The translations under genes and the position numbers were made by a program. A stretch of 64,000 nucleotides of DNA from contig NZ_MQSU01000002.1 of assembly GCF_001907245.1 (NCBI RefSeq), positions 310,001-374,000 on the forward strand. The letters are read 5' to 3'. The notes below the pieces were generated by a model. That model did not search any database and was not told the DNA's origin. It was given only the letters and a program-made list of their open reading frames with translations. This DNA comes from Boudabousia liubingyangii. Lineage in GTDB: Bacteria > Actinomycetota > Actinomycetes > Actinomycetales > Actinomycetaceae. Positions 43,195 through 52,452 of the stretch are shown here, piece after piece (positions within the stretch are counted from its first letter, which is position 1; every line of letters begins with the position of its first letter).

Positions 43195-44127
43195 GTGGTT
43201 ATGGACCTTGAACGCGTAACCGCACTATATCTAGGACATTTGGCTGCCGAAAAAGGTGTTTCTGCCAATACTCTGGCGGCTTATAGACGTGACCTAAATC
43301 GGTACTTAGAATACCTAAAAACTGAGAAAATCAAGTCCATTGGGAAAGTCAAAGAGCAAACCGTCCAGCAGTATCTGCAATCTTTAGCGCAGGGAGATAA
43401 GCCCCTGGCGGCTTCCTCTAGAGCCCGACACCTAGCAGCCATCCGAGGCCTGCATCGCTTCGCCCTGCACGAAGGCATAATTGCTAAAGACGTAACCGAA
43501 ACAATCGGGGCCCCAAAGTTACCTAACCGCCTACCAAAAGCCCTTAGCCGTGAGCAGATCGCGCGACTCCTAGCCGGAGCCGGGCCAGAGAAAAGCGATA
43601 ATCCCGTGGTTTTACGCGACCGGGCCTTCCTAGAACTCGCTTATGCCTCCGGTGCGCGCGTCTCTGAACTGGTTTCCCTAAGCGTTGATGACCTAGAGTT
43701 CGGGGCCGAACTGACCTTCCTGACAGTTACCGGTAAAGGTAATAAACAGCGTTTGATTCCGATTGGCTCCTACGCGCAAGCAGCCTTAGAAGCATATTTA
43801 GTCCGAGGTCGTCCCAACCTAGCTGCAAAGGGGAGCGGTTTCCCGCAGCTATTTTTGAACCTGCGTGGACGCCCGTTATCACGTCAAAGCGCCTGGGAAC
43901 TAATCCAGAATGCGGCCAAACAGGCCGAACTCGAGGCGCATATTTCACCCCACACCCTGCGTCATTCCTTTGCCACTCACCTGATTGAAGGTGGCGCCGA
44001 CGTTCGGGTAGTGGGAGAACTACTGGGGCATGCTTCGGTGAACACTACTCAGATCTACACTAAGTTGTCTTCAAATGTGTTGAAAGAGATCTATCAAGAG
44101 ACCCACCCGCGGGCCCTACACGAATAG
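43195..44127 (+). CDS. xerD: Site-specific tyrosine recombinase XerD
   Basis: 310 residues. XerD with XerC resolves chromosome dimers at dif. The N-terminal core-binding domain (about 5-95) has the typical KGVSANTLAAYRRDL. The catalytic residues all appear: Arg155 (YASGARVSE), Lys181 (GKGNKQR), His253 and Arg256 (PHTLRHSFATHL), His279 (LLGHASVNTTQIY) and Tyr288. KLSSNVLKEIYQETHPRA is the C-terminal helix that contacts the partner. GTG 43195 has AAAGG 8 bp upstream; ATG 43201 would be the leaderless alternative. Confidence 0.92.
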   Translation: MVMDLERVTALYLGHLAAEKGVSANTLAAYRRDLNRYLEYLKTEKIKSIGKVKEQTVQQYLQSLAQGDKPLAASSRARHLAAIRGLHRFALHEGIIAKDVTETIGAPKLPNRLPKALSREQIARLLAGAGPEKSDNPVVLRDRAFLELAYASGARVSELVSLSVDDLEFGAELTFLTVTGKGNKQRLIPIGSYAQAALEAYLVRGRPNLAAKGSGFPQLFLNLRGRPLSRQSAWELIQNAAKQAELEAHISPHTLRHSFATHLIEGGADVRVVGELLGHASVNTTQIYTKLSSNVLKEIYQETHPRALHE

Positions 44128-44212
44128 TGGGCAGTCGTAGCGGTTTGTGCCTGTAGAAGCCTTAAAACAGGCGGCTTAGAATCGTGTAAATAAGTAATCG
44201 TGAAAATAAGTT

Positions 44213-44251
44213 ATGGGCGGCGGGATAGAAAATCTCTATCCCGCCGCCCAT
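44213..44251. terminator. Bidirectional terminator between xerD and the helicase gene
   Basis: A perfect 16 bp stem (44213-44228 with 44236-44251) and 7 nt loop lie between converging genes; no U-tract on either side. Confidence 0.88.
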
Positions 44252-44302
44252 CTATGAGATTGGGTAATCCGGTTACTTAAAAGTTGGATTTACCGGTTTA
44301 GC

Positions 44303-46105
44303 TCAGAACTTTTTCTTGAACTTTCCGCCCTTGGAACCACCGAACTTGCCGCCCCCAAAAGGACGCTTGCCGCGACGCATACCGCCGTCGGAAGGGGCTC
44401 CGTGATCTTCGCTGATACGCAGTTTACGGCCAGAAACAGTAGCATGCGCGATGCGTGAGTGAGCCTCGGGATTAAGCTCACCAGAGATCTCAACTAGGGA
44501 GAAGCTGGGGAAGATATCAATCTTGCCTAGATCGCGACCGTCAACACCGCCCTCGTTGGTAATTGCCCCAACAATGGCACCGGGACGGACCCCATCACGG
44601 TGGCCGACCTCAACGCGGTAACGACGCATAGCCCCAGTCGGAGCACCATTCGAGAAGCGACCTTCACGTCCTTCACGACGGCCCGCACGGGCAGCCTTAC
44701 GAGGCTCATCGCGACCCGGTTCAAAGGTAGCAGCGACGAAGTTTCCTTCTTCATCAACTAGTTCTTCACGACGCACTCGGCCCTTGCCACGAACGTCAGG
44801 CTCCTGCACGGGGCCCTCATCGCCAACCGACTTAGCTAGTAGCGCGGCAGCCACATCGTAGATATCAAGATCCGGTGATGAAGTAAGTTCATGTAGCAGA
44901 TCGAAGTACATTTCTAGGCGACCTGCATCGATACGCTCACCAAGGGTTTCGATCATGTGACGGGCACGGAACTCAGAGACCTCACGAGGAGTCGGAATCG
45001 CAACCTCTTCGAGCTTAGTGCCGGTGAGTTTTTCAATCTTCTTTTTACGAGCAGATTCACGAGGCGTGAAGAAGGTCAGTGCCGTACCTTCACGGCCGGC
45101 GCGACCGGTACGACCAATACGGTGCACGTAGGCTTCATCTTCACGCGGCACGTCGAAGTTCACCACTAGGCCGATACGTTCTACGTCTAGGCCACGCGCA
45201 GCCACGTCAGTGGCGACGAGGACGTCGAGCGAACCATCACGCAGGCGACCCACGATGCGTTCGCGATCGCGCTGCGGCACGTCACCGGAAATACCGGCGG
45301 TACGGAAGCCACGAGCGGTTAGGTCAATGCTGATATCTTCAGCGTCCTGACGAGTACGTACGAAGACGATGGCCGCATCTGCGGTGCGGGTTGCGAGGAC
45401 GCGCGAAAGTGCGCCCATCTTGTGCTTGAAAGGTACGACAGCGTAGGTCTGACGGACGGTAGCGGTAGTAGAAGCCTGTCGGGAAACGGTGACGTTTACC
45501 GGATCGGTGAGGTGCTCTTTGGCGACCTTCGCGATGGCCGGAGGCATAGTGGCCGAGAAAAGCGCGGTAACGCGTTCACGGGGAACTGAGGAAGCAATGG
45601 TTTCTACATCCTCGGCGAAACCCATACGAAGCATTTCATCAGCTTCGTCAAGGACCAGCATACGGACGTGTGAAAGGTCAAGGGCTTCGCGCTTGATCAA
45701 GTCGATAATACGACCGGGGGTGCCAACTACCACCTGGACACCACGACGCAGAGCGCCGAGCTGCGGACCGTAGGGGGAGCCACCATAAACCGAAAGGACC
45801 TCGACACCATTGGTGCGCTTGGCGAACTGGTCGATCGCATCAGCAGTCTGCATGGCCAATTCGCGGGTGGGGGCTAGGACTAGTGCCTGTACCGGGCCAC
45901 CAGCCTCAGTCATGGCAATAAGCGGAAGACCAAAGGCAGCGGTCTTGCCGGTACCGGTCTGGGCGACGCCCACAATATCGCGTCCCTCTAGAAGATAGGG
46001 GATAGCTTGCGCTTGAATGGGGGTGGGATTCACAAAGCCCATATCAGAGATAGCTTCCAAAATGTCAGAGGGAAGCGAAAGTTCAGAGAATAATACTTCA
46101 GTCAA
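44303..46105 (-). CDS. deaD: DEAD-box RNA helicase, DeaD/CsdA type
   Basis: About 600 residues. It unwinds RNA in ribosome assembly or cold adaptation. Q motif GFVNPTPIQ, Walker A AQTGTGKT (about 48-55), PTRELAMQ, VLDEADEMLRMGF, SATMPPAIAK and HRIGRTGRAGREG are the helicase motifs. An RNA-binding DbpA-like domain (RYRVEVGHRDGVRPGAIVGA) and a basic Gly/Lys tail (GGGKFGGSKGGKFKKKF) follow. No ATG is near the N-terminus; I chose TTG 46105 (M/LTEVLFSEL) because a -10-like TATAAC at 46121-46126 lies between it and the other possible TTG at 46132. Neither start has a good ribosome site. Confidence 0.92.
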   Translation of the reverse strand: MTEVLFSELSLPSDILEAISDMGFVNPTPIQAQAIPYLLEGRDIVGVAQTGTGKTAAFGLPLIAMTEAGGPVQALVLAPTRELAMQTADAIDQFAKRTNGVEVLSVYGGSPYGPQLGALRRGVQVVVGTPGRIIDLIKREALDLSHVRMLVLDEADEMLRMGFAEDVETIASSVPRERVTALFSATMPPAIAKVAKEHLTDPVNVTVSRQASTTATVRQTYAVVPFKHKMGALSRVLATRTADAAIVFVRTRQDAEDISIDLTARGFRTAGISGDVPQRDRERIVGRLRDGSLDVLVATDVAARGLDVERIGLVVNFDVPREDEAYVHRIGRTGRAGREGTALTFFTPRESARKKKIEKLTGTKLEEVAIPTPREVSEFRARHMIETLGERIDAGRLEMYFDLLHELTSSPDLDIYDVAAALLAKSVGDEGPVQEPDVRGKGRVRREELVDEEGNFVAATFEPGRDEPRKAARAGRREGREGRFSNGAPTGAMRRYRVEVGHRDGVRPGAIVGAITNEGGVDGRDLGKIDIFPSFSLVEISGELNPEAHSRIAHATVSGRKLRISEDHGAPSDGGMRRGKRPFGGGKFGGSKGGKFKKKF

Positions 46106-46417
46106 GAAAATACCGATCTTGTTATAAATCAAATGCCCACTTCTTGGGCCTAGACCAGGGGCAAGTCGCCCGATAGCCTACTGGGTCGGAAAACTACTAC
46201 CGACCTGATCGCCCGGGGCAGTAGCTGAAGTGCTCTGAATTGCCGATAGGCGCTAGTTACACACTACAGGGCTGGGGAACTTAAATATAGTGCGGCGCAG
46301 GTGGTATCCCTCACCGGAGGTTTTGGGAATAAAACCGAAAACCCTCACCCTTGAGTGAAAACAGCAGCCCAAAGGATGACTGCGCAGCCTCGATGGTGCG
46401 CTTTCTATGGGTGGGGA
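46106..46417. other. Intergenic region upstream of the helicase gene
   Basis: About 310 bp between the MFS gene and the helicase gene, both on the minus strand. It must hold the end of the MFS transcript and the helicase promoter. TATAAC (minus strand, 46126-46121) is a -10 candidate, and GGTCGG/CCGACC near 46185-46205 could form a small hairpin. A G+T-rich stretch near 46325-46365 could pair GAGGGTTTT with AAAACCTC as an MFS terminator. I see no gene here. Confidence 0.5.
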
Positions 46418-47776
46418 CTATTTAACTCCGATGGTACCGATTCGGCGGCCAGCAATCGCTGCGAGGACGCTCAAGCCCAAGGCTAGGAGCAGTGCCGGAA
46501 GCATGGGACCAGGAGCTGGAAGATTGGCAAGGTAAGTGAAGGCCGTCGTAATAATCGTCAGTGCCGCCGCACCGCCCAGTGAGTCAGCTAACTGTAGGGA
46601 AGAAGAAATGTAACCGTGCTTTTCTTCAGGTGCGGACTCCAAGGCCAAAACTGAAAGCGCCGGGTAGGAAAGACCCACGCCAAAGGCGGAAATGCACCAG
46701 CCGACGGTCGCGAAGTGACCAGTCACGGAGGGGAAAGCCGCAACTGCGGTTGCGATGCCGCCTAGGGCCGCCAAGATTCCGCCCGCCACAGGTAGATGAC
46801 GGCGCAGCTTCTCGCCCGCAATCTTCGACTGGATACCAGCCGCAGCTGCCCAGGTGATAGCCCCGGCAGAGATTACCTTCGCACTATCGTTTAGGCTCCA
46901 GTGGTGGATAGTAACCAGGAGTTGAGGGATAAAGGTTTCAGTGGCCACATAGGCGGCATTAATGAAGCCGCGGGAAGCGACCATGGCAGGAATGCCACGC
47001 TTTAGGCGAATCGTTCCCGGTGGGAAGATCGCGCTCAAGGAAAGCACCAAGAAGACTAGGGCGATAATCGCGGCCAGCTTAGCGCCAGGGAAGGTGAGGG
47101 TAAACCCGAACTGGGCGACCATCAGTGCGACGAAAGCAACGGTGGCACCGCGAACGGTCTTCCTCGCCCTCGGATGAAGCGGATTACGATGTTTCGGTAC
47201 GTGCCGAAGTAGCGGGAAGATAACTGCAGCTGCCGCTAAAATCGCGGGAACCAACACGTGGAAGATTGCGCGCCAGCCAAAAAACTCCGCTAGACGGGAG
47301 GCAATGTACGGGCCGGCAAGTGCCGGGACCACCCACGCGCCGGCGAAAACGCCAAAGAAGAAAGGACGTCGCACCGGGGAAACCAAGGCCCCCACCAAGA
47401 CGTACATTGAGACCATCAGTAGGCCTCCGCCTAGACCTTGGAACATACGTCCAATCACGAAGATCAACATGGTCGGCGCTAGACCGCAGGTAACTAGACC
47501 AGCGATGAAGAAGAAGAGACCGGAGAGGAGTGGCTTTAGCGCACCCCTTGAATCACACCAGGCACCGGCCACGGCTGTCGCCAGAAGCTGTCCTGCTAGC
47601 GCGGTACCGTTAGCCAGCGGGTACATCGCCTCACCATCGAGCTGGTGGGCAATTTCTGGCAGGACCGTGGTCACGCCCAGGGTTGCAAATCCAGCAAAGC
47701 AGATGGAAATGCTGGCGCCAATTAGTAGCAACCAGCCCAGGCGGGGCGAATAATAAGTCTCAGTTTCTTCAGACAT
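46418..47776 (-). CDS. Major facilitator superfamily transporter, probable drug/metabolite exporter
   Basis: 452 residues from the ATG at 47776 (a GTG at 47779 adds one residue). A polytopic protein with about 12-14 spans. The loop between spans 2 and 3, GAWCDSRGALKPLLSG, is motif A of the superfamily, and GRMFQGLGGGLLMVSMYVLVG matches the span-4 region of the drug:proton antiporters. FFGVFAGAWVVPALAGPYIA resembles motif C (gxxxGPxiGG), which marks exporters. Substrate unknown. It diverges from aspS. Confidence 0.87.
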   Translation of the reverse strand: MSEETETYYSPRLGWLLLIGASISICFAGFATLGVTTVLPEIAHQLDGEAMYPLANGTALAGQLLATAVAGAWCDSRGALKPLLSGLFFFIAGLVTCGLAPTMLIFVIGRMFQGLGGGLLMVSMYVLVGALVSPVRRPFFFGVFAGAWVVPALAGPYIASRLAEFFGWRAIFHVLVPAILAAAAVIFPLLRHVPKHRNPLHPRARKTVRGATVAFVALMVAQFGFTLTFPGAKLAAIIALVFLVLSLSAIFPPGTIRLKRGIPAMVASRGFINAAYVATETFIPQLLVTIHHWSLNDSAKVISAGAITWAAAAGIQSKIAGEKLRRHLPVAGGILAALGGIATAVAAFPSVTGHFATVGWCISAFGVGLSYPALSVLALESAPEEKHGYISSSLQLADSLGGAAALTIITTAFTYLANLPAPGPMLPALLLALGLSVLAAIAGRRIGTIGVK

Positions 47777-47957
47777 CACGCCTATTCTTCCCTGTTAAGT
47801 GGATTCTTTGCACTTCCAACACACTATCTTGTCTAGGTGGTACCTGCCACAGTTACCGCCATAGAAGAAACTCAACCGGTCACCGACCTACGAATGAAAG
47901 TAGTATTGGACATGCACCCGCTCGTTTCGCGGGCCGCTACCTAGAAAGGAATAACAA

Positions 47958-49742
47958 GTGCTTCGTACACACCAGGTTGGCGAACTATCGCCGGCACTAG
48001 AAGGACAAAAAGTCACCCTCACCGGTTGGGTTGACCGTCGTCGTGACCACGGAGGCATTGCCTTCATCGACCTACGTGATGCCTCGGGTATCGCCCAGGT
48101 AGTTATCCGAGATGAAGAGGTTGCCCACGATCTTCGTGCCGAGTACGTCCTCAAAATCACCGGTGAAGTTACCCTTCGTCCCGAAGGTAATGAAAACACC
48201 AATCTTTCCACCGGCGCCATTGAAGTTATCGCCGATGAAGTTGAGGTCCTAAATACCGCCGCACCGCTACCTTTCCAGGTTTCTGATCACGCTGAAGACT
48301 CCGGCAAGGTAGGCGAGGAAGCTCGCCTCCGTTACCGTTACCTAGACCTCCGTCGTAGCCCCATGCAGAAGGCCCTTCGCCTACGCGCGGCGATCGCTCG
48401 CGCTGCTCGTCGCGTGCTAGACAACGATGGTTTCGTCGAGGTGGAAACCCCGACCCTAACCCGCTCTACCCCGGAAGGCGCCCGCGACTTCTTGGTCCCG
48501 GCTCGTCTAAACCCCGGCACCTGGTACGCTCTACCGCAGTCCCCGCAGCTGTTCAAGCAGTTGCTCATGGTGGGCGGTATGGAGCGTTACTACCAGATCG
48601 CTCGCTGCTACCGTGACGAAGACTTCCGTGCAGACCGTCAGCCCGAGTTCACCCAGCTAGACGTCGAAATGTCCTTCGTAGACCAGGAAGACGTCATCAA
48701 GGTGGGCGAGCAGGTCATTAGCGAAATCTGGAAGGAAATCGGCTACGAGATTCCGCTTCCGATCCCGCGCATGACTTACAAGGACGCGATGGAACAGTAC
48801 GGTTCCGACAAGCCTGACCTGCGCTTCGGCCTCAAGCTAGTCGACCTAACCGAATACTTCAAAGACACCCCCTTCCGCGTTTTCCAGGCTCCCTACGTGG
48901 GTGCTGTGGTGATGCCCGGTGGTGGTTCACAGCCGCGCCGTACTTTCGACAAGTGGCAGGAATGGGCTAAGGCGCGCGGCGCTAAGGGCCTCGCTTACGT
49001 TACCTTGGACGAAGAGGGCAACCTTGGCGGCCCGGTCGCCAAGAATATTTCCGAGGAAGAGAAAGCTGGCTTGGCTGCCGCTACCGGCGCCAACCCCGGC
49101 GACTGCATCTTCTTCGCCGCTGGCCAGCCGACCCCGTCCCGTGAACTATTGGGTGCTGCTCGTCTAGAGATCGGTAAGCGCACCAACCTGATTGACGAGG
49201 ACGCTTGGGCCTTTACCTGGGTGGTTGACGCCCCGCTATTCCAGCCTTCTGGCCAGGCCGAAGCTGATGGTGACGTGGCTCTAGGCAACTCCGCTTGGAC
49301 TGCCGTGCACCACGCCTTCACTTCGCCCACTCCCGAATGGATTGACCGTTTTGAAGAGGATCCGGGCAATGCGCTAGCTTACGCCTACGACATCGTTTGT
49401 AACGGTAACGAACTGGGTGGCGGCTCGATCCGTATTCACCGTCGTGACGTTCAGGAACGTGTCTTTAAGGTCATGGGGATTGGCGAGGAAGAAGCCCAAG
49501 AAAAGTTCGGCTTCTTGCTTGACGCCTTCAAGTTCGGCGCTCCGCCTCACGGTGGTTTCGCCCTTGGCTGGGACCGTATCGTTTGGTTGCTCACCAAGTC
49601 CGGTTCGATCCGCGACGTGATCGCCTTCCCGAAGATTGGTGCTGGCTGGGATCCGCTAACCGATGCTCCCGCTCCGATTACCGATCAGCAGCGTGAAGAA
49701 GCTGGCGTTGACTACGTCCCTGAAGAAGAGGACGAAGACTGA
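47958..49742 (+). CDS. aspS: Aspartyl-tRNA synthetase
   Basis: 594 residues, bacterial type. Class II synthetase charging tRNA-Asp. The anticodon-binding OB domain (about 1-105; [22 protein letters not shown]) is followed by motif 1, motif 2 ([25 protein letters not shown]), the bacterial GAD insertion (about 285-410) and motif 3 ([14 protein letters not shown]). GTG start with AAAGGA about 8 bp upstream. Whether it is discriminating for tRNA-Asp cannot be judged without an alignment. It ends in a strong convergent terminator. Confidence 0.97.
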   Translation: MLRTHQVGELSPALEGQKVTLTGWVDRRRDHGGIAFIDLRDASGIAQVVIRDEEVAHDLRAEYVLKITGEVTLRPEGNENTNLSTGAIEVIADEVEVLNTAAPLPFQVSDHAEDSGKVGEEARLRYRYLDLRRSPMQKALRLRAAIARAARRVLDNDGFVEVETPTLTRSTPEGARDFLVPARLNPGTWYALPQSPQLFKQLLMVGGMERYYQIARCYRDEDFRADRQPEFTQLDVEMSFVDQEDVIKVGEQVISEIWKEIGYEIPLPIPRMTYKDAMEQYGSDKPDLRFGLKLVDLTEYFKDTPFRVFQAPYVGAVVMPGGGSQPRRTFDKWQEWAKARGAKGLAYVTLDEEGNLGGPVAKNISEEEKAGLAAATGANPGDCIFFAAGQPTPSRELLGAARLEIGKRTNLIDEDAWAFTWVVDAPLFQPSGQAEADGDVALGNSAWTAVHHAFTSPTPEWIDRFEEDPGNALAYAYDIVCNGNELGGGSIRIHRRDVQERVFKVMGIGEEEAQEKFGFLLDAFKFGAPPHGGFALGWDRIVWLLTKSGSIRDVIAFPKIGAGWDPLTDAPAPITDQQREEAGVDYVPEEEDED

Positions 49743-49760
49743 TCAGCTAGTCGTTTGAAT

Positions 49761-49796
49761 TTGGGCCCCTATCCGAAAGCTCGGATAGGGGCCCAA
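49761..49796. terminator. Bidirectional terminator between aspS and the MMPL gene
   Basis: A perfect 16 bp stem (49761-49776 with 49781-49796) closed by an AAGC loop between converging genes. Confidence 0.9.
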
Positions 49797-49865
49797 AGAA
49801 TTTGACCTTATAAGTTCGCAGATACTTTGAGATAGGATCGACGAACCGGGTTGGTTGGCAGCGAC

Positions 49866-52253
49866 TTATTGTTCGGTGTCTTCAGGGTCCGCTGTATTCG
49901 GAGTCGAACTTGCTAACTCGGCCGTTTCAGCTTCTGAAACTTCATCGGTCTTAGCCTCTGCAGTCTGGGGCTCAACATCGGTTTGGTCAGCGGGTTCCCA
50001 ATCAGACTTATTAGTCTTTTTGACGTCCTTTAGGCGGGGGCCTTTTTCAAGCGCCTGGTGCAAACGATCATGAAGCTTTTGAATCCGGGGGTGCTTACCC
50101 TGAAGCTTAGAGTCCTGTTGGTTACGTAGCTCGAGTAACTGGGGATTTACCAAGACTGAAATCAGCATGCCCATAGCCACTGAGGCCAGCATAATCGCCC
50201 CGGTGGTGGCTAACTGGATAAATCCAGAGAAGATAGCCGCTAATGCGGTTAAACCACTAATTAGCCAGGTAGCGCGGGTGGCAGTAGGGCGACGGTTAGA
50301 AAGTGGCTCAAGCAGGGTTACGGCGGTAATCATGATTGCTAGGACGCCACCAAGATAGAGGCCACCTAAATCTACGCGGTTCTCAACTAGGGTGCCGGGC
50401 AGAATCTTAAATAGACCCAGTTTGAAAGCTCCAGCAGCCAAGCCCACTGATGCGGTAACCGTCAAGCCACCCATAATGGTTTGAATAATTGACCACCAGA
50501 TATTTCCAGACAACAGGAACAGGCAACCGAGGGAAAGGATTACTGTCAGGGTAATTGCTAAGGGGACGTTGGAAACCCCGGAATCTACGGCTTCAATATT
50601 TCTTGCCGTGTCGGAGTAAACCCCATGCTCGAATCCCTGAGCGGGGGTAGAAACCTGGGCTAGTGCCGTGCGCATTTCCTTAAACGTAGGATCAGGCTGG
50701 CGGAAGTTAAAGGAAACGGTCGCGAAGCGTTCGCCCAGAGTGGTGGCTTCATTCTTTGCCACCACCAGTTGACTCTTCGAATTGATCGAATCAGCCCATT
50801 TTTGCAGGTTGGTGGGGGAGGTCTGAGCAATGACCACAAAGTCCGGATCGACCATCTGGGGGAAGGCCTGGCGGGCGGTCTGCTGGAAGTGGACTGTCTG
50901 CGAAGCGTCCATTAGTTCGGCCGCTGACATGGCCCGCGGTGAAATCACGATGCAGGGAAGACTGGCCAGAATCAGTAGTAGGGCGGCAATACCCGGGGCT
51001 GCTTGGTTCTTACTGAAGGGGGTCTGGGCATAGGGGAGGGCTAGGCGTTGACGCAGCCAGTTTTGGGCCCTGACGATGGGAGAGGTTTCTGGCAGCGTCA
51101 CCTTCGAATGATTCCAACGCTGGCTAAAACGTTCAGCTAGTAGCAACACGCTGGGGGTAGCAATAAGCTCAATCGCCCAGACCGCGATCACGGTGGGGAG
51201 CAAGATGATGGCTAGCTTCACCAAGTGATTCAAACTGGCAGCAAACAGAATCAAGATACTGGCAAAGGTAATGCCAATGGCGGTAATAATTAAGTTCCGC
51301 TTATCCTTCATGCGCTGCGCTAGATATTCGATGCGCGCCCGACGGCGAGTCCGCGGACCATGATCTCCCGCTAACTCAATATTTTCGCGGTACTCCAAAG
51401 AATAAGCGTCAACGGCATTGAAGACGGCGCTGGAAATGCCGGAAAGGACGGTAGTGGCAAGTGCTACTAGGGGTACTAGCGAGGTAGGAATCGTGATGAA
51501 GAAGCTTAACAACCAAGTAATGGTTAATGCCGCTAGTTGTGAGCCTAGGATGCTGCTAAAGGAAGCAAATGCGCGAGTAGCCTTACCCGTGGCCACATAG
51601 AAGGCAATTAGCGATGCCAAAAGGGTGACTAGGATGATGATCAAAGTACCTTTGGAGGCATTATTCTGAGCCTGTTCTTGAGCGAAGGCAGGGGAGGAAA
51701 CCGACACGGTGCTATTCGGATATGCCTTCTCGATTTCCTGCTCAATCCTAGGTAGGTTTTCAGAAATACGAGCTTGGAATTCAGCCTGTTTGGCGGGAGT
51801 ATCCGTGCTGGGCGCAAATAGCAGGGCCACGAATGCTTTTCGGTTAGATGAAAGTAGCGGGTTTGCTAGCTCTTCATTTGCTTTGGGGAAACCGAGGGTA
51901 AAGGGATCAAGGAAATTCTCACCGGTGGTGACTTTCAGTGATTTTTCGATGTCCGCCCGTGCGGCTGTAAATTTTTGCGAGGCAGCATCGAATGCGGCCT
52001 CATTGCTCAAGTCCACACCTTCAACCAAAATGGCCGTAGTTTGTTCGGTTTGTCCTTCGCTTAAAAGCTGTTGCCTAGTTTCGGCGATCACCGAGTTTAC
52101 TGCGGTGTCTGCCACTGGTACGGTGCGCGCGATGACTGACCCCTGTCCAAAACCGGTCGAAACGGTTAAGGTCATGGCAATTATTGCGGCCAGAAAGACC
52201 GCACAGATCAGTTCGTAGCTGGCATAAAGCCGGCTGGCAATAGCTTTAATCAC
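49866..52253 (-). CDS. MMPL/RND-type membrane transporter
   Basis: 795 residues. Architecture of MMPL exporters: an N-terminal span (about 14-33), a large extracellular domain (about 40-205), a block of about five spans (about 205-385), a second extracellular domain (about 440-560) and another block of five spans (about 570-715), ending in an acidic, disordered cytoplasmic tail. Residues AFNAVDAYSLEYR and TWLLSFFIT replace the usual GxxxDY proton-relay motif, which I could not locate. Likely cargo is a lipid or hydrophobic compound. The GTG start directly abuts AGGAGG, too close for normal initiation, whereas CAAAAT 12 bp upstream suggests a leaderless mRNA. Confidence 0.82.
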   Translation of the reverse strand: MIKAIASRLYASYELICAVFLAAIIAMTLTVSTGFGQGSVIARTVPVADTAVNSVIAETRQQLLSEGQTEQTTAILVEGVDLSNEAAFDAASQKFTAARADIEKSLKVTTGENFLDPFTLGFPKANEELANPLLSSNRKAFVALLFAPSTDTPAKQAEFQARISENLPRIEQEIEKAYPNSTVSVSSPAFAQEQAQNNASKGTLIIILVTLLASLIAFYVATGKATRAFASFSSILGSQLAALTITWLLSFFITIPTSLVPLVALATTVLSGISSAVFNAVDAYSLEYRENIELAGDHGPRTRRRARIEYLAQRMKDKRNLIITAIGITFASILILFAASLNHLVKLAIILLPTVIAVWAIELIATPSVLLLAERFSQRWNHSKVTLPETSPIVRAQNWLRQRLALPYAQTPFSKNQAAPGIAALLLILASLPCIVISPRAMSAAELMDASQTVHFQQTARQAFPQMVDPDFVVIAQTSPTNLQKWADSINSKSQLVVAKNEATTLGERFATVSFNFRQPDPTFKEMRTALAQVSTPAQGFEHGVYSDTARNIEAVDSGVSNVPLAITLTVILSLGCLFLLSGNIWWSIIQTIMGGLTVTASVGLAAGAFKLGLFKILPGTLVENRVDLGGLYLGGVLAIMITAVTLLEPLSNRRPTATRATWLISGLTALAAIFSGFIQLATTGAIMLASVAMGMLISVLVNPQLLELRNQQDSKLQGKHPRIQKLHDRLHQALEKGPRLKDVKKTNKSDWEPADQTDVEPQTAEAKTDEVSEAETAELASSTPNTADPEDTEQ

Positions 52254-52452
52254 CCTCCTATTTTGCCCTAATGCTCCCTAGATTGCTAAAAAAGGGACTT
52301 TAGTACTTATTACACTTAACTTATTTAGCTCTCTAACCGTTCTACTTTAGGTGCTTATCGGTCCGCTCTTGGCATTCGAATTATCATTTTATGGACCCTG
52401 GTTGTGATTAGTGTGTTTGCTAGTTTGGAACCAATCAAGGTAGGGTTTTCTA
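52254..52452. other. Divergent promoter region between the MMPL gene and rarA
   Basis: About 200 bp, AT-richer than its surroundings. TAGGGT at 52441-52446 starts 12 bp before the rarA GTG and CAAAAT (minus strand, 52265-52260) starts 12 bp before the MMPL GTG, so both genes may have leaderless transcripts. No gene is apparent. Confidence 0.45.

Noticed and set aside
44128-44302. A dif-like recombination site or tRNA next to xerD
   Set aside because: No dif-like 28-mer and no cloverleaf; the region is mainly a long terminator.
46133-46417. A small stable RNA (SRP, 6S-like) upstream of the helicase gene
   Set aside because: G-rich segments drew attention, but no signature loops or consistent long stem could be built; more likely an MFS terminator and helicase leader.
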